Below, one piece after another: positions 27,335 to 36,102 of a stretch of 64,000 nt of DNA. This DNA is from Marivirga atlantica (lineage in GTDB: Bacteria > Bacteroidota > Bacteroidia > Cytophagales > Cyclobacteriaceae): the NCBI RefSeq assembly GCF_016734805.1, contig NZ_JAERQG010000001.1, positions 496,001-560,000 of the forward strand, read 5' to 3'. The position numbers and the translations under genes are program-made. Position 1 is the first letter of the stretch. The number at the start of each line of letters is the position of its first letter. A model generated the notes under the pieces. That model saw nothing but the letters and a program-made list of their open reading frames with translations. It did no database searches and was not told the origin of the DNA.

Positions 27335-28132
27335 TTAACTTCTTAAAATTGTAAGAGGGTTTTGCTGAAGTAAAATAGTTAAAGCCTCATACAATGCCTT
27401 ATTGTAATCATATAAAGCCTTTGATTGTTCAAAAAACAACTCTATTACAACAGCGAAAAACTCATATTCATCAACTGCTGCATAATTTCTGAAAAAGGTG
27501 TTTGTGCCAAGTTCTATAGTTATTCGCTCTTTATTTGATTCGTGAACATAAACTTTCCATGCTTCATAGTTAAAAAAACCATACTCTTCATTTTTGATTC
27601 TGTTTTCTAAATGAAGTGCATGCGCTAGTTCATGCAAACCTAAGCTTAAACCATCGGTGGGTTTACTCATACCGCTGACAAAAGCATCCCAAGATAGCAC
27701 GATGATGCCGAACCTTGGGTTAACCTCTCCTTTATGATACTGATTGTTAATTGTAGAATAATACTTAGAAGGATATACTAATATTTTATTGAAATGAGCT
27801 AGATAAATTCGCTGTAAACCAAAAGTTAATTGAATAGCTACTGACGAAATCAACACTTTCATTTCGTCAGTAACATGAGACATTTGCCTGGGAATAAAGG
27901 TTTTGCTGTTCATGAACAGCAAAACACGTTTTTCAAATTCTCTCTTGTATTTGGGTTTTAGCCTTCTGTAAAAGTCTGAATACTTGTTAAGGGAATCGAG
28001 ATGAGCAGGTTTAAGCTGGCCTGATAGAAAAAAAGGTATGTTCCATGTATTGAATCTGCTAAAGCCGTTAGACTTGATAATTTGAACAAAGGCCCATACC
28101 ACTAAAACAATTAGAAAACCTATTATTTCCAT
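27335..28132 (-). CDS. MtfA-like (M90) zinc peptidase, membrane-anchored
   Basis: This 265-residue protein has a single N-terminal membrane helix (about 3-20) and a catalytic region with the zinc motif HELAH at 167-171 followed by a downstream Glu (ENRIKNEE), as in the MtfA family. In Escherichia coli MtfA binds the repressor Mlc and affects glucose uptake, but that partner is not expected here, so only the peptidase family is asserted. The domain layout (helical 45-110, beta segment FGIIVLSWDAFV, zinc helix, acidic C-terminal helices) agrees. It lies 5 bases after the GH15 stop and 24 before brkB. Confidence 0.88.
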   Translation of the reverse strand: MEIIGFLIVLVVWAFVQIIKSNGFSRFNTWNIPFFLSGQLKPAHLDSLNKYSDFYRRLKPKYKREFEKRVLLFMNSKTFIPRQMSHVTDEMKVLISSVAIQLTFGLQRIYLAHFNKILVYPSKYYSTINNQYHKGEVNPRFGIIVLSWDAFVSGMSKPTDGLSLGLHELAHALHLENRIKNEEYGFFNYEAWKVYVHESNKERITIELGTNTFFRNYAAVDEYEFFAVVIELFFEQSKALYDYNKALYEALTILLQQNPLTILRS

Positions 28133-28137
28133 AAGCT

Positions 28138-29925
28138 CTATGGAAGAAAATCTGGTTTATCTAATTTATTGTTAATTCTGTAAGCGGCATTTACCAAGCC
28201 GACATGACTGTATGCCTGCGGAAAATTACCCCACATGCTTCCATCCGATGATTTAACATCCTCACTTAGTAATCCCACATGGTTGGCATAGCTTATGACT
28301 TCTTCAAAAGCTTCCATGGCGTCATCTGTTCTGTTTACACAAGCAAGCGCCTCTACATACCAAAAAGCACAAATTAAGAAGGTGGTTTCTGGCTCACCAA
28401 AGTCGTCAGCATGTTTATATCGGTAGAATAATCCTTTCCCAACTTTTAAGTCTTCTTCTAATGCTTTTAAATGATCTTTCGCTTTTTGACTGTCATGCGG
28501 AATATAATTCATCATAATTAATTGCAGCGTGCTGGCATCCATTCTGTTAACACCTTCTGCCTGGGCATATGCTTTTCTATCTTTCAAATAACAATTATCC
28601 AGATGCTGTTTAGCCTTTTTACGAAGCTTTTCAGCTCTTTTACCCAAATCATCTGCACCAATTTCCTTAGCAATTTTACAGGCGGCATGGCTTCCTGCCC
28701 ATTGAAATAAATGGGTATAGGCATGCTTTTGCTTAAGGTTTCGGAATTCCCAAAGTCCTGCATCAGCTTCATCAATAGTGAATTCTATCTTTTCCAAAAT
28801 AGTGCTTAATAAAGGCACAGACTCACTCCTTTCCATTTTGGCAAAACGCTTATCAGTATACAGTGGAAGAATTGCTAATAGGATTTGGCCATAAACATCA
28901 TTTTGAATATGCGTATAGGCATCGTTACCTAGTCTTACAGGTTTGTTGCCCAAGTATCCTGGAAGATCTAATTCTGTTTCAACAATTTTATTTTGACCTA
29001 CTATGTCATAAAGAGGCTGAATTCTTTCCTTTCCGCTCATAGGTAAATTGGTGAGATAGAGGAAATACTTTTCCATTTCTTCGAAGTGACCAATGTTATT
29101 AAAAGCAGTTAAAGTATAATACGTATCTCTCATCCAGCAATACCTATAATCCCAGTTTCGGGTACTGCCGGGTGATTCTGGTAGAGACATAGTGGGTGAG
29201 GCAATAATGCCCCCGGTGTCCTCATACTGATGAATCTTTAAAGCTAGTGCAGAACGAATTACCTGTTGTTGGTAATGCATGCCTATGCTGGTTGATTTTA
29301 CCCAATTTTGCCAGTAGTATGTTGTTTTTCTTATAAAACTTTCTGCTGTTTCCTGAAGCTCGGCCTCTAAGGGTGCGCCATAAGTCATTATTAAATATCG
29401 AGGCTTTGTTAATACGAAACAGGTACTATCCATGACCATGTTGATGGGGATATCCGTTGTTACCCTTAAAGTTTCTGGCAAACCAAAATATCTGATATGG
29501 CTACTACCTCTTTCTCTTCTTAATCTTTTCTCACCGTAATCACCTACCGGATCGCAAACCACTTTGAGTTGAGGTGTTCCACTTAATGGTTCAATTTTTC
29601 TTATCAACATTTGAGGCCGGTAGTACCTATCAAACTGCCTGAAACGTGGTGCACAGTCCGTTACCTTGTAGGAATATTCATCAGTAGTGATGATGGTTTC
29701 AAGCACATTGGTGTTTTGAATATATCGTTGTTCCGATTTGAAGCTTTCCTGATTGGGCTTTACAGAAAACTCACCGCCTTTCTCGCCACCAATGAGGCTG
29801 CCAAATATAAAGGAGCTGTCAAAGCGAGGCATGCACATCCATGAAATGTTTGTATCTAAGCCAACAAGCGCAAGATATGCGCAGTTTCCGATTAGTCCGA
29901 AATCATAGGTATGTCTATTAGCCAT
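28138..29925 (-). CDS. Glycoside hydrolase family 15 protein (glucoamylase/trehalase-like)
   Basis: This 595-residue cytoplasmic protein has an N-terminal beta-sandwich (about 1-215) and an (alpha/alpha)6 barrel. The family signature STRNWDYRYCWMRDTYYTL lies near 255-273, and acidic candidates for catalysis are in the ELDLPGYLG region, LWEFRN and FGEPETTFLICAFWYVEAL near 500. There is no signal peptide. Bacterial enzymes of this layout hydrolyse terminal alpha-glucosidic bonds, with trehalose or malto-oligosaccharides as typical substrates; I cannot choose between them. It leads a run of three same-strand genes with the MtfA-like and BrkB genes. Confidence 0.9.
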   Translation of the reverse strand: MANRHTYDFGLIGNCAYLALVGLDTNISWMCMPRFDSSFIFGSLIGGEKGGEFSVKPNQESFKSEQRYIQNTNVLETIITTDEYSYKVTDCAPRFRQFDRYYRPQMLIRKIEPLSGTPQLKVVCDPVGDYGEKRLRRERGSSHIRYFGLPETLRVTTDIPINMVMDSTCFVLTKPRYLIMTYGAPLEAELQETAESFIRKTTYYWQNWVKSTSIGMHYQQQVIRSALALKIHQYEDTGGIIASPTMSLPESPGSTRNWDYRYCWMRDTYYTLTAFNNIGHFEEMEKYFLYLTNLPMSGKERIQPLYDIVGQNKIVETELDLPGYLGNKPVRLGNDAYTHIQNDVYGQILLAILPLYTDKRFAKMERSESVPLLSTILEKIEFTIDEADAGLWEFRNLKQKHAYTHLFQWAGSHAACKIAKEIGADDLGKRAEKLRKKAKQHLDNCYLKDRKAYAQAEGVNRMDASTLQLIMMNYIPHDSQKAKDHLKALEEDLKVGKGLFYRYKHADDFGEPETTFLICAFWYVEALACVNRTDDAMEAFEEVISYANHVGLLSEDVKSSDGSMWGNFPQAYSHVGLVNAAYRINNKLDKPDFLP

Positions 29926-29991
29926 GCTGAAAAATTTAGGTTATAAGCAGATAAGTTAACCAATTTTGTATGTATTGGTTAAAATAAAAAG

Positions 29992-30019
29992 AAAAAGGGA
30001 TGAAATTTCATCCCTTTTT
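29992..30019 (-). terminator. Perfect-palindrome intrinsic terminator after the TPM gene
   Basis: AAAAAGGGATGAAA (29992-30005) is followed directly by its exact reverse complement (30006-30019), ending in a T-run on the minus strand. It ends the LemA-TPM-TPM operon just before the GH15 promoter region. Confidence 0.9.
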
Positions 30020-30031
30020 TAATGCAAACGT

Positions 30032-30817
30032 TTACCAGCTTCCGCTAGAACCTCCCCCGCCAAAGGAGCCACCACCGAAGCCGCCAAAACCACCTCCGCC
30101 TCCACCGAAGCCACCACCTCCAGAGTTGAAGTCATTCCAGCTACCGCCATGTCTATTACCACTACCCATTAGCATGAGTATGGTAAGTATATCCATGCTA
30201 CCACCACCCATATGGTGATTTCTCACACGCCTGATTCTGGAAATGATGGTTATGATTATAAAGAATATGATGAGAAAGGCTCCGAGTCCTATACCTTTGG
30301 TATTATTGCCGTTGGCTATTTTATCAGCTTTATATTTACCTGCTGCCAAGTCAAAAATGATAGTAATGGCATCATCCAAACCCTTATAATAATTTCCATT
30401 TCTAAAGGCCGGCTTCATATATTCTTCTCTTATGGTAGAAGTTGCTGCATCAGTCACTCTATCTTCCATACCATAACCAGTAGAAATGGCCATTTTTCTT
30501 TCATCCATGGCCACCGAAATCAAGATTCCGTTATCCTTACCTTTTTGGCCGATGCCCCAATTCTCCGCAACCCTTGTTGTGTAATCCATCGCGGCATAAC
30601 CGTTATAATCCGGCACCATTAGGATAACAACTTGCGTGGATGTTGAATCATTATAAGCTAGCAGCTTTCTTGTTAAAGCTGCTTTTTCCTGAGTACTTAA
30701 AGTATTAGTAAAATCATTTACTAGCTTATTTGTGTTTTTAGGCAACTCTTGGGCGCTAAGGTTTAGGCTGTAAAGAGCCATAAAACCACCTATTATAGTA
30801 ATTAGTAATCTCCTCAT
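30032..30817 (-). CDS. TPM-domain (YgcG-type) exported membrane protein with Gly-rich tail
   Basis: This 261-residue protein has a signal peptide (cleaved NLSA before Gln) and a TPM domain (about 27-150; GIGQKGKDNGILISVAMDERKM is its conserved core). A membrane helix lies at about 178-198, and the cytoplasmic tail ends with about 45 residues of almost only Gly, Phe and Ser (GGGGG, GGFGGG, GGSFGGGGSSGSW). This is the standard YgcG layout. TPM proteins are linked to membrane-protein quality control and photosystem repair in plants; the bacterial role is unsettled. The gene follows a second TPM gene by 3 bases and lemA, a conserved trio. Confidence 0.9.
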   Translation of the reverse strand: MRRLLITIIGGFMALYSLNLSAQELPKNTNKLVNDFTNTLSTQEKAALTRKLLAYNDSTSTQVVILMVPDYNGYAAMDYTTRVAENWGIGQKGKDNGILISVAMDERKMAISTGYGMEDRVTDAATSTIREEYMKPAFRNGNYYKGLDDAITIIFDLAAGKYKADKIANGNNTKGIGLGAFLIIFFIIITIISRIRRVRNHHMGGGSMDILTILMLMGSGNRHGGSWNDFNSGGGGFGGGGGGFGGFGGGSFGGGGSSGSW

Positions 30818-30820
30818 GTT

Positions 30821-31264
30821 TTAATCTTTTCCGAATGAAATTTCATCTGACAACTCATTTTCATCATCATCTTGATATGGGAAGTGAGAGGAAAGCTTTT
30901 CTCCGGCTTTTAAGATACCCTCACTTAGGCCTTCGCCAAATTTATTTTCTCTGAACTTGGCTATCACGTGATCTTTAATGCTATCCCAAAAGCCTTCTTC
31001 AACTTTTTGGTTAATACCCATGTCGCCAAGTATTGCGAATTTATGGTCTTTAATAGCCAGGTAGAAGAGCACTCCATTGCGCTCTTTCGTTTCGTGCATC
31101 TTCAACGTTTTAAAAACGTGTGCGGCACGATCAAGTACATCTTCCTTGCAATGCTTGTCAACGTGTACTTGTATTTCTCCTGAGGTTTTCTTTTCAGCAG
31201 ACTTAATAGCTTTTACTATTTCTGCCTTATCTAGAGCACTTAGTTTGTCAGATGTATTTGCCAT
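30821..31264 (-). CDS. TPM-domain protein, soluble form
   Basis: This 147-residue protein has a TPM domain over most of its length (SGEIQVHVDKHC, then RNGVLFYLAIKDHKFAILGDMGIN) but no signal peptide or membrane helix, and ends with an acidic tail (DDDENELSDE). It differs from the neighbour at 30032 in lacking the membrane anchor and Gly-rich tail. It lies between lemA (2-base gap) and the anchored TPM gene (3-base gap), so the three are one transcript. A common function in membrane-protein turnover or envelope maintenance is inferred from the conserved lemA-TPM association. Confidence 0.88.
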   Translation of the reverse strand: MANTSDKLSALDKAEIVKAIKSAEKKTSGEIQVHVDKHCKEDVLDRAAHVFKTLKMHETKERNGVLFYLAIKDHKFAILGDMGINQKVEEGFWDSIKDHVIAKFRENKFGEGLSEGILKAGEKLSSHFPYQDDDENELSDEISFGKD

Positions 31265-31266
31265 AA

Positions 31267-31857
31267 TTAAAATTTAACTTCTGGTGCTTTTTCTGCCCCT
31301 GCATCAGCTTCGAAATATCCTTTTTGTTCAAAGCCATACATGCCGGCTAAAGTTACTTGAGGAAACTTTTTGATGTATGCATTATATTCTTTCACTTGCT
31401 CATTAAAGCGTCTTCTTTCAACGGCAATTCTGTTTTCAGTCCCTTCCAACTGACTTTGCAACTGAAGGAAGTTTTGGTTGGCCTTTAAGTCAGGATATCT
31501 TTCAACCACTACCATTAACCTGGAAAGCGCGGAGGTAAGGCCTTGTTGCGCCTGCTGGAATTGCTGAATATTTTGTTCGTTTAAATTAGAAGCATCAACA
31601 TTCACGCTGGTAGCTTTTGCTCTAGCCTCAATAACGCCCTGAAGTGTTTCTTTTTCAAAATCAGCATAGCCCTTTACAGTATTAACAAGATTAGGAATAA
31701 GATCAGATCTTCTTTGATAAACGTTTTCAACCTGACTCCAGGCCTCAGAAACTGTTTCTTGTTTCTCAACCATGTTGTTATAGGTGCCAGCAAATAATCT
31801 GTAAAGTATGATGACTACAAGCAGAATAATTCCGCCAATTATTAATCCTCTTTTCAT
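31267..31857 (-). CDS. lemA: LemA family protein
   Basis: This 196-residue protein has an N-terminal membrane helix (about 4-23) and an extended helical, coiled-coil-like domain carrying the family motifs VENVYQRRSDLIPNLVNTV (about 46-64) and ERYPDLKANQNF (about 118-129). It ends with a short hydrophobic/acidic tail. LemA proteins have a short exposed N terminus and a large cytoplasmic bundle; molecular function is unknown. It is the first gene of the lemA-TPM-TPM unit, divergent from the decarboxylase gene with 81 bases between. Confidence 0.93.
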   Translation of the reverse strand: MKRGLIIGGIILLVVIILYRLFAGTYNNMVEKQETVSEAWSQVENVYQRRSDLIPNLVNTVKGYADFEKETLQGVIEARAKATSVNVDASNLNEQNIQQFQQAQQGLTSALSRLMVVVERYPDLKANQNFLQLQSQLEGTENRIAVERRRFNEQVKEYNAYIKKFPQVTLAGMYGFEQKGYFEADAGAEKAPEVKF

Positions 31858-31938
31858 TTTGTGTTCAATTAATAGTTATTTTGATTTTTAGCTTTACTAA
31901 GCTAATACATACGTCACTCACAAAGAAATGTTAATTAT

Positions 31939-33357
31939 ATGCTCAACAATCAATCCTTTAAAGAAGAAGCCTTAAAACTGGTAAACTGGATGACGCAATA
32001 CCTGGAGGAGGTTGAGCATTATCCTGTTTTGTCAAATGTTAAACCTGGAGAAATAGCTTCAGAAATTCCCGATACTTATCCTGAAGAGGCGGAAAAATTC
32101 CAGAAGCTGTTTTTAGATTTTGAGGAGAAGATAATGCCGGGCTTAACCCATTGGGAAAGCCCTAACTTCTTTGCTTATTTTCCGGCATCAAAAAGTAAGG
32201 CCTCAATACTGGCAGAAATGTTAACAGCTACATTAGGGGTGCAGGGCATGGTTTGGGCAACTTCACCTGCAGCAACAGAATTAGAGGACAAGCTGATGAT
32301 TTGGATGCAACAACTTTTAGGTTTGCCTCAGGCCTGGTCTGGTTCTATTCAGGACACCGCAAGTAATGGGACTTTAAATGCCTTACTAACCGCAAGAGAA
32401 AAAGCTACCAATTATCAGATAAATCAAAATGGATTCAGAGAACAACCTGTTTTCAGAATTTACTGTTCGGAGCAGGCCCATAGCTCAATTGATAAGAATG
32501 TTAAAATCGCAGGCTTCGGGATAAACAACCTTGTTAAGATTGAAGTAGACGAGAGTTTTGCGCTTATACCTGAGAAACTTGAAGAAGCCATTAAATCAGA
32601 CATTGAAGCAGGCTATCAACCACTGTTTGTGATGAATGCTTTGGGAACAACTGGCTCTACGGCTGTAGATCCGTTAGAAAAAGTAGGAGCAATATGTCAG
32701 AAATATAACTTGTGGTTGCATGTGGATGCCGCTTATTCTGGAGCTGCACTAATAATTCCAGAGTTTAGGTGGATGAGCAAAGGCATTGAAAAGGCAGATT
32801 CATTCGTTTTTAATCCGCATAAGTGGCTTTTCACCAACTTTGATTGCAGTCTCTACTATGTGAAAGATAAGCAAGCTTTAATTAATACATTTTCCATTAC
32901 GCCTGAGTATCTCAAAACAGAAAATGACGATATAGTTAACAACTATAGAGATTGGCACATCCAGTTAGGAAGAAGGTTTAGGTCGTTAAAACTTTGGTTC
33001 GTAATAAGAAGCTTTGGCGCTAAAAAGCTCAGAACCATCATTCAACAACATTGTGATTGGGCTTTGTGGTTAAAGCAACAAATTGATGAACATAATGATT
33101 TTGAAATGCTGGCGCCTGTTTCCGTTAATCTTGTTTGTTTCAGGTTTAATAATAGAAAGATTAGTGAAGAAGCGCTTAACAGCTTCAACGAAAAGCTGTT
33201 AAAAAACATAAATGAAGCTGGTAAAATTTACATGACGCACACCAAGCTTAATGGGAAGTATACCATTAGGTGGGTTGGTGGACATCCGGAACTTACCAAA
33301 ACACATGTAGAGAAGGCCTGGCAGATAGTTTTAGATCATGCTTGTAAATTGAATTAA
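31939..33357 (+). CDS. Aromatic L-amino-acid decarboxylase-type PLP enzyme
   Basis: This 472-residue group II PLP decarboxylase has the animal-like aromatic amino-acid decarboxylase motifs in order. H181 in EQAHSSIDK would stack on PLP, D263 in HVDAAYSGA would bind the pyridine nitrogen, the Schiff-base lysine is K295 in FNPHKWLF, and LGRRFRSLKLWFV follows near 350. The catalytic Tyr (Y324 in PEYLKTE) and H181, which distinguish decarboxylases from aldehyde synthases, are both present. Expected reaction: decarboxylation of Tyr, Trp, Phe or DOPA to the amine. Cytoplasmic. A small lipoprotein gene begins 3 bases later. Confidence 0.92.
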   Translation: MLNNQSFKEEALKLVNWMTQYLEEVEHYPVLSNVKPGEIASEIPDTYPEEAEKFQKLFLDFEEKIMPGLTHWESPNFFAYFPASKSKASILAEMLTATLGVQGMVWATSPAATELEDKLMIWMQQLLGLPQAWSGSIQDTASNGTLNALLTAREKATNYQINQNGFREQPVFRIYCSEQAHSSIDKNVKIAGFGINNLVKIEVDESFALIPEKLEEAIKSDIEAGYQPLFVMNALGTTGSTAVDPLEKVGAICQKYNLWLHVDAAYSGAALIIPEFRWMSKGIEKADSFVFNPHKWLFTNFDCSLYYVKDKQALINTFSITPEYLKTENDDIVNNYRDWHIQLGRRFRSLKLWFVIRSFGAKKLRTIIQQHCDWALWLKQQIDEHNDFEMLAPVSVNLVCFRFNNRKISEEALNSFNEKLLKNINEAGKIYMTHTKLNGKYTIRWVGGHPELTKTHVEKAWQIVLDHACKLN

Positions 33358-33360
33358 CGA

Positions 33361-33894
33361 ATGAAAAAGACCATATTCTTTTTGATGATGGCTCTAATTT
33401 TTGCCTGCGCAACGGGTACATCAAGGTTAATTGAAGAAGAAAAGCTCAACTTCAATTATACGGATGACGCCTATTTATTCTTTAGGAACATGCGCCAGAC
33501 AAACTATTCACTTGAGAACATGGAAAAAGAAGGCCTCAGGTTATATACGCATGATGATTATGCTGAAGAAACTCCTTTAAAGACAACTTTAGTGGTAAGT
33601 TGGAAGGCCAATAATGCATATTCCATTATGCAGCTTAAAGATTCCGTTTCAAATCAGGATGCGAAGTTCTATTTTCAAAAGAAAGGTGAGAAGAAGGAAA
33701 TTAAATTTCCAAACTTAAGAAGACAGGGTGAGTTAGTGGTTTTAACTAAACTCTATAATCACTTATTACAGGAAGACACACTATTTATAAAAAGAAAAGG
33801 CCAAAAGCTTGAGCCACTTTTTATTGATCAAGATAGCCGAGAAGCTTTTCGCGTAAGTATGTATGATTTTTACCGTTTAACAGGAGTGCTTTAA
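33361..33894 (+). CDS. Unknown small lipoprotein
   Basis: This 177-residue protein has a signal peptide MKKTIFFLMMALIFAC with lipobox IFAC and then TGTSR. The mature part is basic and Tyr-rich with a region of beta strands (TTLVVSWKANNAYSIMQL, then ELVVLTKLYNHL) and no known motif. It starts 3 bases after the decarboxylase stop and is likely to be co-transcribed with it. A related function is not evident, and no family was recognised. Confidence 0.75.
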   Translation: MKKTIFFLMMALIFACATGTSRLIEEEKLNFNYTDDAYLFFRNMRQTNYSLENMEKEGLRLYTHDDYAEETPLKTTLVVSWKANNAYSIMQLKDSVSNQDAKFYFQKKGEKKEIKFPNLRRQGELVVLTKLYNHLLQEDTLFIKRKGQKLEPLFIDQDSREAFRVSMYDFYRLTGVL

Positions 33895-33936
33895 AATTGG
33901 CATGTTGCTTGTATTTACCATCATAAATAATTGACT

Positions 33937-34635
33937 ATGAAAAAGTATCTTATCATTCCAGTATTGCTTGTATTAAGCTTTAGCCTGGAAGCACAGCATC
34001 AAAAATTATCAGAGACACTCAGAACCATTGCCGTAAAAGGTAAAGCTGAAAAGGAAGTTTCACCTGATATTATCTACTTCAGTATTACATTGAGAGAGTA
34101 CAGCTATAAGGAAGACGGTAAAATTGGTATAGCTGAATTGGAAAAACAATTGACATCTGCGGTTAAAAAGGCAGGTATACCTAGTGAGGATCTAGTTGTT
34201 GAAAATGTATATGGCTATAATTACAACTGGAGAGAAGAGAATAAAAACTTCATGGCCCGAAAGCAATTTGAGCTGAAGGTAAGTTCACCTGATGTAATCA
34301 ATAATATTTTAAGCAAAATTGATCCTAAAGGGATTGAGAATGCCAGAATATCAAAATACACTCATTCAAAAATTGAAGAGATGAACGAAGCGCTTCAAAT
34401 TGAAGCTATAAAAAATGCAAAAGCTAAAGCACAGGCCTTATTAGAGCCTCTAGGAGAAGAACTAGGAAGAGTAATTGAGATTCAGGAAAATGCCAGAGGT
34501 TATCAACCTGTTTACTACTATCAAAACAATAATAGAATGATGGCTATGGATATGGCCTCAAGCACGGAGAGCTCTGCACCTTTTAAAAACATTAAGATTG
34601 AAGCTGAAATACAAATAGTGTTTTCCATTAAATAA
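33937..34635 (+). CDS. SIMPL (DUF541) domain periplasmic protein
   Basis: The ATG at 33937 is preferred to an upstream TTG (33931), as it starts the signal peptide directly (MKKYLIIPVLLVLSFSLEA before Gln). The mature protein of about 212 residues is one SIMPL domain: TIAVKGKAEKEVSPDIIYFSI is the typical first strand pair, then a helical portion (EALQIEAIKNAKAKAQALLEPLG) and a last strand IKIEAEIQIVFSI. SIMPL proteins form ring-like periplasmic or surface assemblies; some have been linked to oxidative-stress protection, but the role here is unknown. A hairpin with T-rich trail follows at 34659. Confidence 0.88.
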   Translation: MKKYLIIPVLLVLSFSLEAQHQKLSETLRTIAVKGKAEKEVSPDIIYFSITLREYSYKEDGKIGIAELEKQLTSAVKKAGIPSEDLVVENVYGYNYNWREENKNFMARKQFELKVSSPDVINNILSKIDPKGIENARISKYTHSKIEEMNEALQIEAIKNAKAKAQALLEPLGEELGRVIEIQENARGYQPVYYYQNNNRMMAMDMASSTESSAPFKNIKIEAEIQIVFSIK

Positions 34636-34658
34636 TAAGTATTTGGTAACTTAATTAG

Positions 34659-34688
34659 AAAGGTCATTTGCTTTTGCTTTTGACCTTT
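34659..34688 (+). terminator. Probable terminator after the SIMPL gene
   Basis: AAAGGTCA (34659-34666) pairs with TGACCTTT (34681-34688) across a 14-base T-rich loop and is followed by T-rich sequence. The stem is only 8 pairs, so this is a moderate call. Confidence 0.55.
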
Positions 34689-34720
34689 TATAATGTATTT
34701 TTCCTGCTTAATTTATTAAA

Positions 34721-35593
34721 ATGGTTAAATACAACCCACGTACCTGGCTAGCACTCATATTTCATCCTTACAGTCGTCAGGTTGTTAAAACACTATTTCC
34801 TGCGCTAGCAGCTATGGGTGTTTATACGGCACTAATTATTTTTTTAATAGATGATTACTTCGGACTTGAGTTTGAAAGCACAACTGTTGTTCATTCCTTA
34901 TTAGGAATTGTATTGGGTTTATTCCTAGTATTTCGAATTAACTCAGCCTATGATCGCTGGTGGGAAGGGCGTAAGTTTTGGGGTAGCCTGCTCAATAACT
35001 CTCGAAATTTGGCTACAAGAATTAGTGTAATGTTGCCTCAGTCGGACAAAGAAATAAAAAATGAAATAGGCAGTTTAATTGCCGCATTCGCCGCATCTCT
35101 TAGGTTGCACCTAAAAGACAAATTAAATAAGGAGAGTAGAATCTTTAATGAATTTCCAATTATAGCAGATTTGGTTGATAAGGAACATATTCCCAATGCT
35201 ATCATCTGGACATTGACAGACAGAATTAATCGACTTTATCTTTCAGGAAAGCTTTCAGGAAAGCAATTATTTTTAATCGATAAAGACTTAAAGGAGCTTT
35301 CGGATATACTTGGTGGTTGTGAAAGAATAAAAAACACACCTATTCCCTATTCATATAGCATGTATATCAAGAAATTTATTTTTACCTATACTATTACCTT
35401 GCCTTTTGCCTTTATTACTGAGTTTGGTTATGTAAGCATCCCAATAGTACTTTTGATCTTCTTCATTTTGGTTAGCGTAGAACTGGTTGCAGAAGAAATA
35501 GAAGATCCTTTTGGGAATGATGCAAATGACTTACCGACTAAAGAACTTAGCGAAAAAATAAAAAGAAATGTTTACGAGCTAATGGCAGATTAA
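34721..35593 (+). CDS. Bestrophin-family ion channel protein
   Basis: This 290-residue protein has bacterial bestrophin (UPF0187) features. An N-terminal membrane segment (about 25-45) is followed by a second (about 58-76), and the conserved motif VFRINSAYDRWWEGRKFWG lies near 75-93. Two more hydrophobic segments are at about 216-235 and 238-256, the latter containing IPIVLLIFFILVSVE, then the acidic IEDPFG motif. Bestrophins form pentameric channels; animal members pass anions while some bacterial ones pass cations, so selectivity is left open. It is a single gene with no operon partner. Confidence 0.92.
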   Translation: MVKYNPRTWLALIFHPYSRQVVKTLFPALAAMGVYTALIIFLIDDYFGLEFESTTVVHSLLGIVLGLFLVFRINSAYDRWWEGRKFWGSLLNNSRNLATRISVMLPQSDKEIKNEIGSLIAAFAASLRLHLKDKLNKESRIFNEFPIIADLVDKEHIPNAIIWTLTDRINRLYLSGKLSGKQLFLIDKDLKELSDILGGCERIKNTPIPYSYSMYIKKFIFTYTITLPFAFITEFGYVSIPIVLLIFFILVSVELVAEEIEDPFGNDANDLPTKELSEKIKRNVYELMAD

Positions 35594-35636
35594 TATAAGT
35601 TTGTATATAGGAAATTCTTATAAATAAACATTAACT

Positions 35637-36101
35637 ATGAACCCTGTAAAAATTACCAGCTTTGAAGAATTTAAGGCTTTTGAAGGAAAAGAAATTGGTG
35701 TATCAGATTGGCACGTAATTGATCAGAAGCAAGTTCAACAATTTGCTGATGCTACTTTAGATCATCAATGGATTCATCTGGATGAAGAAAGAGCTAAGGA
35801 GACGCAGTTTGGAGGTACTATTGCGCATGGCTATTTAACATTAAGCTTGGCGCCTTATTTATGGGAACAAATTGCTGAGGTAAGTAACCTTAAAATGATG
35901 ATCAACTATGGAATTGAAAAACTCAAGTTTAATCAGCCAGTAAGAACAGGTTCAGCAGTAAGGCTAGTAGCCAAACTGAATTCAATAGTTGACTTAAGAG
36001 GAGTGAGTAAAGCGCAGTTGGACATTACGCTAGAAATAAAAGACGAAAAGAAGCCAGCATATACAGCTTCTCTGGTCTTTTTATATCATTTTCAGAAATA
36101 G
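35637..36101 (+). CDS. MaoC-like (R)-specific enoyl-CoA hydratase
   Basis: This 154-residue hot-dog-fold protein has the MaoC signature with catalytic pair D42 and H47 in ATLDHQWIHLDEE, and FGGTIAHGYLTLSL (IAHG at 62-65). Such enzymes hydrate trans-2-enoyl-CoA to (R)-3-hydroxyacyl-CoA, linking fatty-acid oxidation to other uses; many orthologues have no proven substrate. Cytoplasmic. It lies 43 bases after the bestrophin gene and converges on a tiny lipoprotein gene with a one-base gap between stops. Confidence 0.9.
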   Translation: MNPVKITSFEEFKAFEGKEIGVSDWHVIDQKQVQQFADATLDHQWIHLDEERAKETQFGGTIAHGYLTLSLAPYLWEQIAEVSNLKMMINYGIEKLKFNQPVRTGSAVRLVAKLNSIVDLRGVSKAQLDITLEIKDEKKPAYTASLVFLYHFQK

Positions 36102-36102
36102 A

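Noticed and set aside
30000-30218. Pro-rich plus-strand frame opposite the TPM gene
   Set aside because: It is the reverse reading of the Gly-rich tail (GGN to CCN) and begins inside the terminator; a shadow.
35637-36101. Link between the MaoC gene and the acyl-CoA dehydrogenase regulon
   Set aside because: No copy of the TAACTAAC/GTTAGTTA dyad lies upstream of the MaoC gene, and the genes are 8 kb apart on opposite strands.
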